Of a DNA stretch of 12,423 bases, positions 1 through 8,187 are shown one piece after another (position 1 is the first letter of the stretch; the number at the start of each line of letters is the position of its first letter). The DNA comes from Candidatus Mcinerneyibacteriota bacterium (GTDB lineage: Bacteria; AUK180; JAQVHJ01). The stretch is from assembly GCA_030630935.1 (NCBI GenBank), contig DAOVMD010000039.1:1-12423 (forward strand), read 5' to 3'. The notes beneath the pieces were generated by a model that saw only the letters and a list, made by a program, of their open reading frames with translations, was not told the DNA's origin and did no database searches. Made by a program: the position numbers and the translations under genes.

Positions 1-2273
1 ATTGTAAATACTACCTGGTCACCGGCCGTCTTTTGCTGTTGAGTTGCAAATGAAATTTGCTTTGCGGCATCAGTGGTTTTTTCAACCATATCATTTATTC
101 TCTTTAACTTTTCATTAACTTTTCCTGCCAGGAAAACACCCTCCTCGACCTTTTTTATCTCATCTTCCGTTGACATAATAGATGAATTAATAGAAAGTTG
201 AATTTCATTAATCAGGTTCCTGATCTCTTCAGTTGATTCTGCAACATTCTCTGCTAATTTTTTTATCTCGACTGCAACTACTCCAAATCGCTTCCCCGCT
301 TCTCCTGCGCCTGCTGCTTCAATTGATGCATTCAATGCAAGGAGTTTGGTTTGACTGGAGATATCATCAATCATTTCAACAATATTCCCTATTTGTGTTG
401 ATTTTTCACCCAACTCAAGAATTCGTTTTGAAGTATTTTGGGACGAGATTTTAATTCCTTCAATACTCCCTAATGTCTCTATCATATTCTGAGCACCTTC
501 AATAGTTATCTTTAGTGTCTCTTCAGCAAGTTTAGCAACAATTTCAGCATTCTCAGCGATCTGGCTTGCAGTAGTCGCAAACTCCTCAACAGTTGAAGAA
601 GTCTCCTCAACTGATGCAGCTTGTTGCCCTGCGCCTGAAGCCAGTTCTTCACTCGAAGATAAAATCTCTGCCGATGACGATGCAATTTTTAAGCCGGCGG
701 CGGTAACCTGGGTCACCATATCCTTCAGGTTCGCAACCATCCTTTTAAATGCAGTTTTCAAATCACCATCCAGTAAAACAGAAGTATCAATTGATAAATT
801 CCCATCTGCAATTGTCTCAACATGATATCCAAGTTTCAATAGGTTTTCAACCATCTGTGAAAATGCCGTTCCCAAGTCACCGGTCATTTTCTCCTTCAGT
901 GATAGATTCTTTAAATCATCTGCGGCGAGAGCTTTTGCCTGGTCAGCAAATTTCCTTAGTTTCTGAATCATTCCCCAGAATGCTTCTCCTAAATCACCTT
1001 GATAGCGGGTATCAAGAAGTTGATTGGAGAGATCATCATTTGAGATCGAAACGGCTTGGGAAGTTAATGCCCTTAACTGAACTAGCATCTTATTAAATGA
1101 TAATGCAAAATCGCCGACCTCATCATCGGTAATTGAATAAATCATATGACTAAGATCTCCTTCAACACTGACTTGATCAACTGAAAAGCGTAAGGCATTT
1201 ATTGAATCGGAAATCTGTTTCGCAAAAACATAAGTAATAAAAGTAATAATTATTAGAATTATTATTGTAAATAAGCCGTAACTAATAATAAATTTCGAAA
1301 CAGCGTGCATAATTACAGGGTCAAGATAAAACATGACACTTATATATCTCATCTCTTTATCTTTGAGTTTGGAATAAGCATAAATTTTCATATTATTGAA
1401 ATCTTCAACAATTCCACTTTCGCCCAGCATAATCTCTTCTACTATCCAATCGGGAATGTTTTTCTCTTCATAAATATTTTTAATTTCATCCGGATGATCA
1501 CTGACAATGTTTCCATCAATATCAACTAAAAACGCATAACCTTCTTCCCCAACTATTATCGTTTCCATTTTTTTCGAATTACCATCAAACTTCTCAGTAT
1601 AAGCAATTAATTGCTTGAGAAGTAAATTGGTAACCTGTTCATACATAATATTTTCTGCTTGAGTAAATGAAATAACTGCAATATTAAATAAAATTATTAA
1701 ACTTATAATTGTAACTGTTAAAAAGATCTTTTTCAATAACGGTGTTTTTGGAACTTGAAAATCGTAAGAAGAAAATTTCATTAATATTTTTGTATAATCC
1801 CGTAAGAAAAAACTCATTACGTGAAGATTGAGCAGGGCATAAAGAATACTGAGCCCTATTCCGATAAAAAACATTCTTAAACCGCCAATATGATTAAAAT
1901 GCGTAAATATCGTCAATAGCAAGACTCCGATTACAAATGCAATTAAAATTGTAATAGCACCAATTATGCTGATTTTCATGGGAAGTTTTAAGAGACCCTT
2001 AATCATATCTTCCAGTTCTTCAGAATCCTTCAATGCTTCGTCGCTTTTATTTAAGAAATCTTCAAATGGCTTAAATTTCACAAGGCATATTCCTAAAGTC
2101 ACGGCTAAAATAATAATCCCAAATAACGATCCGCCAATCATCAAAACTACTTTCTGTTCTGATGTAAAATTAACTCCATAAACCAAAGTCGTAATAATTA
2201 TTGCTGCAAGGGAAATAAAAACAATTATTTCATACTTAATAAAATCGGAAAAGATATTTATTTTTTTACTCAT
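1..2273 (-). CDS. Methyl-accepting chemotaxis protein with Cache-like sensor and four HAMP-like units (3' end cut by window)
   Basis: This is a membrane chemoreceptor that should control CheA through CheW. The ATG at 2273-2271 follows an AGGGGA ribosome site, and 757 codons are visible. Comparison with the neighbouring receptor suggests about 42 residues are missing. Hydrophobic segments lie near residues 16-34, 43-65, 100-123, 132-155, 183-203 and 328-351. Between the last two is an external domain of about 120 residues. Its [10 protein letters not shown] motif (about 245-254), followed by a VSDHP stretch, resembles a Cache ligand-binding fold. Residues about 352-517 hold four HAMP-like units, each with a GDL/DDL-type turn followed by a conserved F-x-x-M helix. 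The methylation helices and signalling hairpin fill about 525-757. The tip reads [19 protein letters not shown], clearly an MCP tip but with R-to-G and G-to-R changes against E. coli Tsr. It is the last visible operon gene, 22 nt after the other MCP. Receptor identity is sure; the ligand is unknown. Confidence 0.95.
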   Translation of the reverse strand, partial: MSKKINIFSDFIKYEIIVFISLAAIIITTLVYGVNFTSEQKVVLMIGGSLFGIIILAVTLGICLVKFKPFEDFLNKSDEALKDSEELEDMIKGLLKLPMKISIIGAITILIAFVIGVLLLTIFTHFNHIGGLRMFFIGIGLSILYALLNLHVMSFFLRDYTKILMKFSSYDFQVPKTPLLKKIFLTVTIISLIILFNIAVISFTQAENIMYEQVTNLLLKQLIAYTEKFDGNSKKMETIIVGEEGYAFLVDIDGNIVSDHPDEIKNIYEEKNIPDWIVEEIMLGESGIVEDFNNMKIYAYSKLKDKEMRYISVMFYLDPVIMHAVSKFIISYGLFTIIILIIITFITYVFAKQISDSINALRFSVDQVSVEGDLSHMIYSITDDEVGDFALSFNKMLVQLRALTSQAVSISNDDLSNQLLDTRYQGDLGEAFWGMIQKLRKFADQAKALAADDLKNLSLKEKMTGDLGTAFSQMVENLLKLGYHVETIADGNLSIDTSVLLDGDLKTAFKRMVANLKDMVTQVTAAGLKIASSSAEILSSSEELASGAGQQAASVEETSSTVEEFATTASQIAENAEIVAKLAEETLKITIEGAQNMIETLGSIEGIKISSQNTSKRILELGEKSTQIGNIVEMIDDISSQTKLLALNASIEAAGAGEAGKRFGVVAVEIKKLAENVAESTEEIRNLINEIQLSINSSIMSTEDEIKKVEEGVFLAGKVNEKLKRINDMVEKTTDAAKQISFATQQQKTAGDQVVFT

Positions 2274-2295
2274 CAATATTCCCCTGTTTTCAGAT

Positions 2296-4182
2296 TTATT
2301 CTACTTTAAATTTCTGAACAATTTCTTTAAAGTCCTCAGCTAACTTATTCAATGCTTCAGTCGCATTCATAACTTGTTTTGTGGATATAGCGGATTGTTT
2401 TGTTACGTTTGCAATGTCTTTCATTGTGAAAACAACTTGTTCTCCTGCGGTCTTCTGCTGTTGAGTTGCAAAAGAGATTTGTTTAGCTGCATCAGTTGTT
2501 TTTTCTACCATATCATAAACTTTTTTCAATAGGTCATTAACTTTTCCGGCATATAAAACTCCTTCATCAACTTTTTTAATTTCGTCCTCAGTTGACATAA
2601 TTGAAGAGTTAATTGAAAGTTGAATTTCTTTAACCAAGTTACTGATCTCTTCAGTCGATTCGGCAACATTCTCTGCGAGTTTTTTTATCTCAACGGCTAC
2701 AACTCCAAACCTCTTTCCCGCTTCTCCGGCACCGGCAGCTTCAATGGAGGCATTTAATGCAAGGAGTTTTGTTTGACTTGAAATCTCATCGATCAATTCA
2801 ACGATATTCCCTATTTGTTTTGATTTTTCACCCAACTCAAGAATTCGTTTAGAGGTATTTTGTGACGAGATTTTAATCCCCTCAATACTGTTTAGAGTAT
2901 CAATCATTGCCTTGGTACCAGATTCTGTGATCTTCAATGTTTCTTCTGCCAGTTTTGCGACTATCTCGGCATTCTCAGCTATCTGCCTGGCAGTTGTGGC
3001 AAACTCTTCAATTGTTGAGCTTGTCTCTTCAACTGATGCTGCTTGTTGACCTGCGCCTGAAGCAAGTTCTTCACTTGACGATAAAATCTCTGCTGATGAC
3101 GCAGCAACTTTTAATCCCGCGGCTTTAATCTTAATAACAATATCTTTTAGATTCGTTACCATCCTTCTAAATGATGAGTTCAGGTCACCTTCCCTGTCAC
3201 TCATTCTTTTTAAAGTAAGATCTCCTTCAGCAATAACATCAACCTGAATACTTAATTTCTGAAGATTCTCAACCATATCTGTAAATGCCGTGCCAAGATC
3301 GCCCGTCATCTTTTCACGAAGTTTTTCACTTTTCAAGTTATCCGAAGCAATCTCACGGGCTTGACCTGCAAGTTTCCGTAATTTCTCTATCATATTCCAA
3401 AATGCTTCACCAAGCTCTCCAGGTACTTTTTGATTTAACCTCTCGTTAAAAAGATCATCGCTCGCAATAATTTGTGAGTATTCCACAATATTTCTTATAC
3501 TTCCGAGCATATTATTAAAACTCACCATTAACCAACCCAACTCATCTTTACCTGTAACCTCAACCCCAACAGTCAGATCACCATCTTCAACTTCCGCCAT
3601 AACTCTTCGTATCTTCTTTTGACGGTTTAAAAGATCCTTACTAAGTATACCAATCATAACACTTAGATAAATTGTAAATACAATTTTCAGAGATTCAAAA
3701 AAGATCACACTGCCGGTAAATTCTATCTTTCCGGTCTTGTGCCCAAATACAAGAGCAACGATGTAAGCTATCATTGAAAAAACTCCTGCATATAACGACA
3801 TCCCCAGACCTAATTCCATTGCATTATGGATGATTCCCAGAAAATATAAAACAAAGAAAGGACTCATATTATATCCGGTATATGGCACTATCAAAGTTAT
3901 CACGATAAGGTCTGTTAAAGGAAAAATATATCGAAAGGGCTTCCAATACTGGTCTTTTTTAAATATCACAAGCCAGATTACTATATTCTGAATTACAGGA
4001 ATTGAAATAAGAATCACAATCATCGACCAGGAAATCTCAATTAACGAGGTGCCTTTCATCACAAGGATTAAGACTAAAGATAAGGCAGCTGCACCGCAAC
4101 GATCCCAAAAACCGTTTTTTTGAAGTTGTTTTTCTTTCTCTTCCTGTTCCCATATTAATTGTTTTAGTAGCTTATCTTCCAT
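2296..4182 (-). CDS. Methyl-accepting chemotaxis protein with multi-TM sensor and four HAMP-like units
   Basis: This is a complete 628-residue chemoreceptor. The N-terminus (1-28) is charged and probably cytoplasmic. About six hydrophobic segments follow (near 29-44, 48-74, 86-102, 105-120, 126-147, 158-181) with only short loops, so there is no real periplasmic domain. The [16 protein letters not shown] stretch (101-116) recalls the integral-membrane sensors of some histidine kinases; that is a recollection of pattern, not a search. Residues about 182-347 contain four HAMP-like units with turns at GDL201-203, DDL242-244, DNL281-283 and GDL320-322. The methyl-accepting and signalling domain spans about 354-586, with the tip at 477-492. 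The C-terminus (EIVQKFKVE) has no NWETF-type tether for CheR. The start at 4182 follows GAGGAG, which lies inside the last codons of the upstream cheW gene, implying coupled translation. The signal could be membrane state, a lipophilic compound or another protein. Confidence 0.95.
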   Translation of the reverse strand: MEDKLLKQLIWEQEEKEKQLQKNGFWDRCGAAALSLVLILVMKGTSLIEISWSMIVILISIPVIQNIVIWLVIFKKDQYWKPFRYIFPLTDLIVITLIVPYTGYNMSPFFVLYFLGIIHNAMELGLGMSLYAGVFSMIAYIVALVFGHKTGKIEFTGSVIFFESLKIVFTIYLSVMIGILSKDLLNRQKKIRRVMAEVEDGDLTVGVEVTGKDELGWLMVSFNNMLGSIRNIVEYSQIIASDDLFNERLNQKVPGELGEAFWNMIEKLRKLAGQAREIASDNLKSEKLREKMTGDLGTAFTDMVENLQKLSIQVDVIAEGDLTLKRMSDREGDLNSSFRRMVTNLKDIVIKIKAAGLKVAASSAEILSSSEELASGAGQQAASVEETSSTIEEFATTARQIAENAEIVAKLAEETLKITESGTKAMIDTLNSIEGIKISSQNTSKRILELGEKSKQIGNIVELIDEISSQTKLLALNASIEAAGAGEAGKRFGVVAVEIKKLAENVAESTEEISNLVKEIQLSINSSIMSTEDEIKKVDEGVLYAGKVNDLLKKVYDMVEKTTDAAKQISFATQQQKTAGEQVVFTMKDIANVTKQSAISTKQVMNATEALNKLAEDFKEIVQKFKVE

Positions 4183-4184
4183 TA

Positions 4185-4739
4185 TTAATTCTCCTCTAAC
4201 TTTTCGAAAGTTTTAATTTCTGAATTTAAAACATTATTAATCTCAAGTAAAGTAATTATTATATTTCCATATTTAAATTCGCCTTCAATATACTCCATCT
4301 TTAACCTTTCAATCGTTGATAATGGCGGAGTAATTTTATCTTTGGTGACTGAAACAATCTCGCCAATCTCATCAATTAAAAAACCTAAGCGAATATCCCT
4401 GAAAAAGATTATACAGATATATTCTCCCTCTGCTTCACCGGGGGTCTGGTCTAATTCAAGTAATTTCTTCAAATCTAAAATTGATATTATATTCCCTTTC
4501 AAATTAAATATCCCCTTTGCGTATTCCGGGGCATAAGGCAATGAAATTATCTCAAAATCCTTTACTATCGCATTGAATTTTGTTAAATCTAATCCATACC
4601 ACTCCCTACCTAATCGAAAAGATAATATCTCACGTCCTGTTTGCAGCTCCATCTTAATTTCTTTTGAAAGTTCTTCGGCGCGCCGAAGCAGAATTGCATT
4701 AACTTCTTTTTCAGTAAATTTTTTCTTACCTGTGGCCAT
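4185..4739 (-). CDS. cheW: CheW-like coupling protein with N-terminal helical extension
   Basis: CheW scaffolds link receptors to the CheA kinase in signalling arrays. The protein is 184 residues. Residues 1-35 are a charged, probably helical extension (KEVNAILLRRAEELSKEI) ahead of the CheW fold at about 36-178. The family core AKGIFNLKGNIISILDLKKL (74-93) is present. The arginine usually found in the N-L-R-G motif is lysine (K81), a conservative change. I recall similar extensions in CheW proteins of non-flagellar, Frz-like systems. The ATG at 4739 overlaps the 3' end of the upstream cheW by 14 nt in another frame. A GGAG lies 10 nt upstream of the start, inside the upstream gene, so translation is probably coupled. 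The other CheW lacks the extension, so the two may play different roles, as FrzA and FrzB do. That comparison is inference. Confidence 0.92.
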   Translation of the reverse strand: MATGKKKFTEKEVNAILLRRAEELSKEIKMELQTGREILSFRLGREWYGLDLTKFNAIVKDFEIISLPYAPEYAKGIFNLKGNIISILDLKKLLELDQTPGEAEGEYICIIFFRDIRLGFLIDEIGEIVSVTKDKITPPLSTIERLKMEYIEGEFKYGNIIITLLEINNVLNSEIKTFEKLEEN

Positions 4740-5217
4740 TATCTTTATTCTCCAAGTTAATTACGCTGGATTTTAAAACTTCAAGTTCTTCAAAAGTAAT
4801 TATCTTTTTTAGGTCGAGTATAAAAATCAAATCATCATCCTCTCTCAATATCCCTGTCAGGAACTGAGAAAATGGAATATGCTTTGACGGCTTATCTATT
4901 TTATTCACATCAACTATTTTTATGTCAGAAACATCATCTACTATTAATCCGCTCAATTCATCATTATTCGAAACTATTATTATCGCACGATTTAAAATTT
5001 CGTTTCTATATTCCAAAGAAAACAACTCAGGCAAACCAATTACCGGTATTACTAACCCTCTGAAATTTAAAATACCCTTTACAAAGTCGGGGCTTTTGGG
5101 GACGGTTGTAATTTTCACCATCTTTATTATCTCAACTACACTCTCGATAGGTAAGGCAAAATTATGTTCTGAAATGTATAACAATAAAAAATTCTTAGTT
5201 TCAACCTGGTCATTCAT
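4726..5217 (-). CDS. cheW: CheW-like coupling protein (compact form)
   Basis: This 163-residue protein is essentially one CheW domain (about 8-150), near the usual family length. The core VKGILNFRGLVIPVIGLPEL (46-65) keeps the conserved arginine (R53) used by CheW to contact receptors. The aspartate common in the PVxDL segment is glycine (G61). A second typical region, GLIVDDVSDI (90-99), matches the second beta-barrel half. The C-terminal 20 residues are charged and variable. The ATG at 5217 is only 8 nt after the receiver gene's stop and has no strong ribosome site, only a purine-rich AGAAGA inside the preceding gene, so it probably depends on coupled translation. Its 3' end overlaps the next cheW by 14 nt. 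Its likely job is coupling one or both MCPs to CheA. Which receptor each CheW prefers cannot be read from sequence. Confidence 0.93.
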   Translation of the reverse strand: MNDQVETKNFLLLYISEHNFALPIESVVEIIKMVKITTVPKSPDFVKGILNFRGLVIPVIGLPELFSLEYRNEILNRAIIIVSNNDELSGLIVDDVSDIKIVDVNKIDKPSKHIPFSQFLTGILREDDDLIFILDLKKIITFEELEVLKSSVINLENKDNGHR

Positions 5218-5225
5218 AGTTTATT

Positions 5226-5618
5226 TTATCTTCTTTTTGATTCTGTTATTAACTTCTCAACATGTCCGTAGAGTTCATCTAAATCAAAAGGTTTCGGAAT
5301 AAACATTGAAGCTCCTGCTCTTAATGCAGTAATCTCGGATCGTTTCGCATCCCTGCTTGATGTTATAATTACCGGAGCGTTCTTATATTTTTCCCTGGCT
5401 CGGATCTCTTTCACGAGATTATAACCGGTTTTATGAGTACCTCTTAAAACAATGTCAAGAAGAAATAGATCTATTCGAGTTTTGTCGTCTAAAATCTTTA
5501 AGGCATCATCGACATTCTCAGCACTTAGTACAGTATAACCTTCACTTTCAAAATAATACTTAACCATGTTTACCAATGTCGAACTATCTTCAACATATAG
5601 AATTGTTTTTTTAGCCAT
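5226..5618 (-). CDS. Stand-alone response regulator receiver (CheY-like)
   Basis: This 130-residue single receiver domain should take phosphate from CheA. The acidic pair is E10-D11, the phospho-accepting aspartate is D55 (LFLLDIVLRG), the switch Ser/Thr is S87 (IITSSRD) and the conserved lysine is K109 (FIPKPFD). No output domain is attached. After D55 the usual MPxxDG turn is replaced by a longer VLRGTHKTGYN stretch, so the beta3-alpha3 loop is unusual. The ATG at 5618 follows an AGGGGG ribosome site formed by the last codons of cheR, whose stop is 6 nt upstream. Because no motor genes are present, it may act as a mobile output like CheY or FrzZ, or only as a phosphate sink. Receiver assignment is very sure; the specific role is inferred. 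Confidence 0.93.
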   Translation of the reverse strand: MAKKTILYVEDSSTLVNMVKYYFESEGYTVLSAENVDDALKILDDKTRIDLFLLDIVLRGTHKTGYNLVKEIRAREKYKNAPVIITSSRDAKRSEITALRAGASMFIPKPFDLDELYGHVEKLITESKRR

Positions 5619-5624
5619 TAATGA

Positions 5625-7139
5625 TTACCCCCTGAATATTTTTTTTATTTGTTTTATATTAAAGTTACAAAATTCTATTAATTGAGTGTTTACAAACATA
5701 CTTTTAAATGTCCTGAAGCAGGATTTATGGTTCTTTTTAAGAACCTTAATTGCATTACTATAATTCACTAAAGCCTCAGAATACAACCTGATCTGCTGAA
5801 ATGAGAATGCCAGTTCAAAATAAGCAACCCCGCAGTTATTATTAAGAAATAAGACTTGCTTAAAATATTTAATTGCAGAAATAAAATCTTCTTTTTCATT
5901 ACTGATGATACCCAGTAAAAAGTATGCTTCTGTATTAATTGGGTTCCGGTTTAAAACCTGTTTACATAAACGTTCTGACCAATCATACTTCCTCTCATTT
6001 GCAAGAATATTCGCTTTTAGAATAATCCCGTATTCGTTGTTGGGATTGATTCTTAAAAGACCCTCTACTTTTTCCAGAGATTCCCTGAACCGTTCATAAT
6101 TAAAATCTTCAAGTGCGTCATTAAATAAATTTTCCTCCAATTCTCTCCCTGCATAAATATCCTTCATCGCAGTCTTTTTCTCTCGTTCTTTGAGTTCCCG
6201 CTCTTCTCTTTCTCTTTGAGCTTTAATAATATCTGCCCTGATCGGTTTAACTTCAAATTGCTTGAGTATCTTTTTCGTCGGTTTCTTCACTATTCTTTTT
6301 TGGAAGACAAAAGTATCACCAAGAATTATTGGTTGAAATTTATCTGTAATTTGATTGATCGCTTCAGAATGGCCAACGATTAAAAAACCGTCATCATGCA
6401 GAAAATCAAAGAAACTATTTGTAACTTTCCTTATGCTGTCATGGTCAAAATAAATAAAGACATTTCTGCATAGAATCAAATCAATCTTTTGAGAACTATT
6501 TATAGGCGGTTCAATTTCAAGCAGGTTCGACTGTTTAAAATTAACCATGGATTTTATATCGCTTTTGAGTGAATATATCTCTTCGCTCAGATTGAAATAT
6601 TTATCAATAAAAAATTGAAAGGACGTATCTCTAAATGAACGATTTGAATAAAGACCCTGTCTACTTTTCTTAACCGAATCAATTGCAATATCAGTTCCAA
6701 TTATTTTAAATCTGCTGAGAGTAGTTTCCGGGAAAAATTCTTTTAGGTACATTGCAATGGAATATGGTTCTTCCCCTGTTGCACTTCCAGCACACCAGAT
6801 TATAATATCTTCATTAGCAGTTTTTCTTTCGATAATCCTGGGAATAATAAAATTCTTTAAACTTTGGAAATGAGTTTTATTCCTGAAGAAATATGTTTCA
6901 TGATTTGTTACAACATTCAATAACTCTTTATATTCCTTTGAATCCCTATTAACTAACAACAGTCTGTAGGTTTCAGGATCAAACTTAAAATTTAATTCTT
7001 CGATTCTCTTTAAAATTATGGTTTTCAAATTAATAGTTTTATCCTTATTGAACTTTATGCCTGTTCGTGAGGAAATCAGGTCGCGAACATATTCAACTGT
7101 CTCATCAGGAAGTTTTATTTTTTTGGCTTCCAAGTTCAA
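5625..7139 (-). CDS. cheR: CheR-type receptor glutamate methyltransferase fused to TPR repeats
   Basis: CheR uses S-adenosylmethionine to methylate receptor glutamates during adaptation. The protein is 504 residues, against roughly 270-290 for simple CheR. An all-helical N-domain (about 10-75) precedes the catalytic domain (about 76-282). Visible motifs are TNHETYFFR (78-86), the SAM-binding WCAGSATGEEPYSIAM (115-130), GTD148-150, ILCRNVFIYF (222-231) and GHSE (256-259). A very charged, probably helical linker (about 303-327, rich in R/E/K) leads to three or four TPR-like helix pairs (about 335-470). The TPRs may substitute for tethering, since the visible MCP C-terminus lacks the pentapeptide CheR normally binds; this is inference. 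FrzF of Myxococcus has the same CheR-TPR plan. The start is TTG, not ATG. It lies 9 nt after cheB ends. Confidence 0.95.
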   Translation of the reverse strand: MNLEAKKIKLPDETVEYVRDLISSRTGIKFNKDKTINLKTIILKRIEELNFKFDPETYRLLLVNRDSKEYKELLNVVTNHETYFFRNKTHFQSLKNFIIPRIIERKTANEDIIIWCAGSATGEEPYSIAMYLKEFFPETTLSRFKIIGTDIAIDSVKKSRQGLYSNRSFRDTSFQFFIDKYFNLSEEIYSLKSDIKSMVNFKQSNLLEIEPPINSSQKIDLILCRNVFIYFDHDSIRKVTNSFFDFLHDDGFLIVGHSEAINQITDKFQPIILGDTFVFQKRIVKKPTKKILKQFEVKPIRADIIKAQREREERELKEREKKTAMKDIYAGRELEENLFNDALEDFNYERFRESLEKVEGLLRINPNNEYGIILKANILANERKYDWSERLCKQVLNRNPINTEAYFLLGIISNEKEDFISAIKYFKQVLFLNNNCGVAYFELAFSFQQIRLYSEALVNYSNAIKVLKKNHKSCFRTFKSMFVNTQLIEFCNFNIKQIKKIFRG

Positions 7140-7147
7140 TTACTCCT
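7137..7147 (-). promoter_or_regulatory. Ribosome site and TTG start of cheR
   Basis: On the minus strand the sequence reads AAAAGGAGTAATTG. AGGAG occupies 7147-7143 and no in-frame ATG is near it. The first in-frame TTG (7139-7137) is only 3 nt from AGGAG, which is tight. A second in-frame TTG at codon 3 (7133-7131) has a more usual 9-nt spacing. Either would give a functional protein differing by two residues. Confidence 0.6.
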
Positions 7148-7148
7148 T

Positions 7149-8183
7149 TTAATTCATAAATTCAAGAATCATCTTTGATATTTTAAGTAATGGAAGAACC
7201 TTGTCTATCTTCCCTGTTTCAAATGCTGTTTTCGGCATTCCATAAACCACACTGGTCTCCTCGTCCTGGGCAATTGTCTTTCCCCCATAATGCTTCACCC
7301 TAACGATACCTCGCGTACCATCATCACCCATACCGGTTAATATAACTGCAATAACATTCGCCCTGAATGCAGAGGCAACTGTCTCAAGTAAGTAATCTCC
7401 TGCAGGTCTCAAACCGTTGATAGGAACTTCATTTGAAAGTTGAATCCTACCATGATGATTCACCTTCATATGTGTTCCCGTAGGGGCAAGATAAATTATC
7501 CCGGGCTTTATCTTCTCATTCTTCTCGGCTACAACAACCTTCATTTTACACTCGGAATCTAACCAGTCAGCCAAACCCTGGATAAAACCATCTGCAATAT
7601 GCTGAACTATTAAAATAGGCGCGGGGAAATCATTAGGCAATGGAGAGAGAACTTTCCCAAGGGATTTCGGACCACCGGTTGAAGATACAATCGCAACAAC
7701 CTTCATTGATTTCATAGCTTTTGGTAAAGGGATATTTAAATCTTTTTCAACTTTCAATGCTCCCTTGATATGTTTAATCACTTTAACTTTTGAAAGTAGT
7801 TTTACCTTGCGAATAAGCTTAAGAACTTCTTCCCCAGGATTATCCCATTCCCTGATATCTGGTTTCTTCACGACATCAAGAGCTCCTGCTTCCAATGCCC
7901 TGTAAATCAAATGCTTCCCTTCACTTAAAAAAGACGAGCTCGTAACTATTAAAATAGGAAGAGGGTTGTTACCCATGATCTCTTCAACTGCTTTGATTCC
8001 GTCAAGAACAGGCATACAAACATCCATCGTTACAATATCAGGTTTTAAGGTTTTAATCTTCTCAATTCCTTCCAGACCATCATGAGCAAAACCAATTATT
8101 TCAATATCAGGATCCTGTTCAAGAACGTGAGCTAACATCTTTCTTACAACCAGGGAATCATCCACTATTAATACTTTTATCAT
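7149..8183 (-). CDS. cheB: CheB protein-glutamate methylesterase/deamidase
   Basis: CheB removes methyl groups from receptor glutamates and deamidates glutamines; phosphorylation by CheA activates it. The 344-residue length and layout are standard. The receiver (about 1-125) has D8-D9, phospho-acceptor D54 (VTMDVCMPVLDG), T81 and K107. A basic linker (about 126-158) leads to the esterase domain (about 160-344). The nucleophile is S168 in SSTGG. The catalytic histidine is H195 in VQHI, and the aspartate is in GMGDDG (D288 by family alignment). All catalytic residues are present, so the enzyme should be active. The ATG at 8183 follows AGGA inside the end of cheA, 4 nt after the cheA stop. With the following cheR it supplies both halves of receptor adaptation. 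Confidence 0.97.
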   Translation of the reverse strand: MIKVLIVDDSLVVRKMLAHVLEQDPDIEIIGFAHDGLEGIEKIKTLKPDIVTMDVCMPVLDGIKAVEEIMGNNPLPILIVTSSSFLSEGKHLIYRALEAGALDVVKKPDIREWDNPGEEVLKLIRKVKLLSKVKVIKHIKGALKVEKDLNIPLPKAMKSMKVVAIVSSTGGPKSLGKVLSPLPNDFPAPILIVQHIADGFIQGLADWLDSECKMKVVVAEKNEKIKPGIIYLAPTGTHMKVNHHGRIQLSNEVPINGLRPAGDYLLETVASAFRANVIAVILTGMGDDGTRGIVRVKHYGGKTIAQDEETSVVYGMPKTAFETGKIDKVLPLLKISKMILEFMN

Positions 8184-8187
8184 TTTT

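Noticed and set aside
749-1096. 115-codon plus-strand open frame opposite the HAMP region of the first MCP
   Set aside because: It is a shadow of the repetitive HAMP and methylation coding sequence, with no domain or ribosome site.
1-4182. The repeated MCP sequence as a sign of a mobile element
   Set aside because: The repeat coincides with the conserved receptor domain, and no transposase, terminal inverted repeats or target duplications are visible.
4922-5302. 126-codon plus-strand open frame opposite cheW and the receiver gene
   Set aside because: It spans two well-supported minus-strand genes and their junction and shows no recognisable domain.
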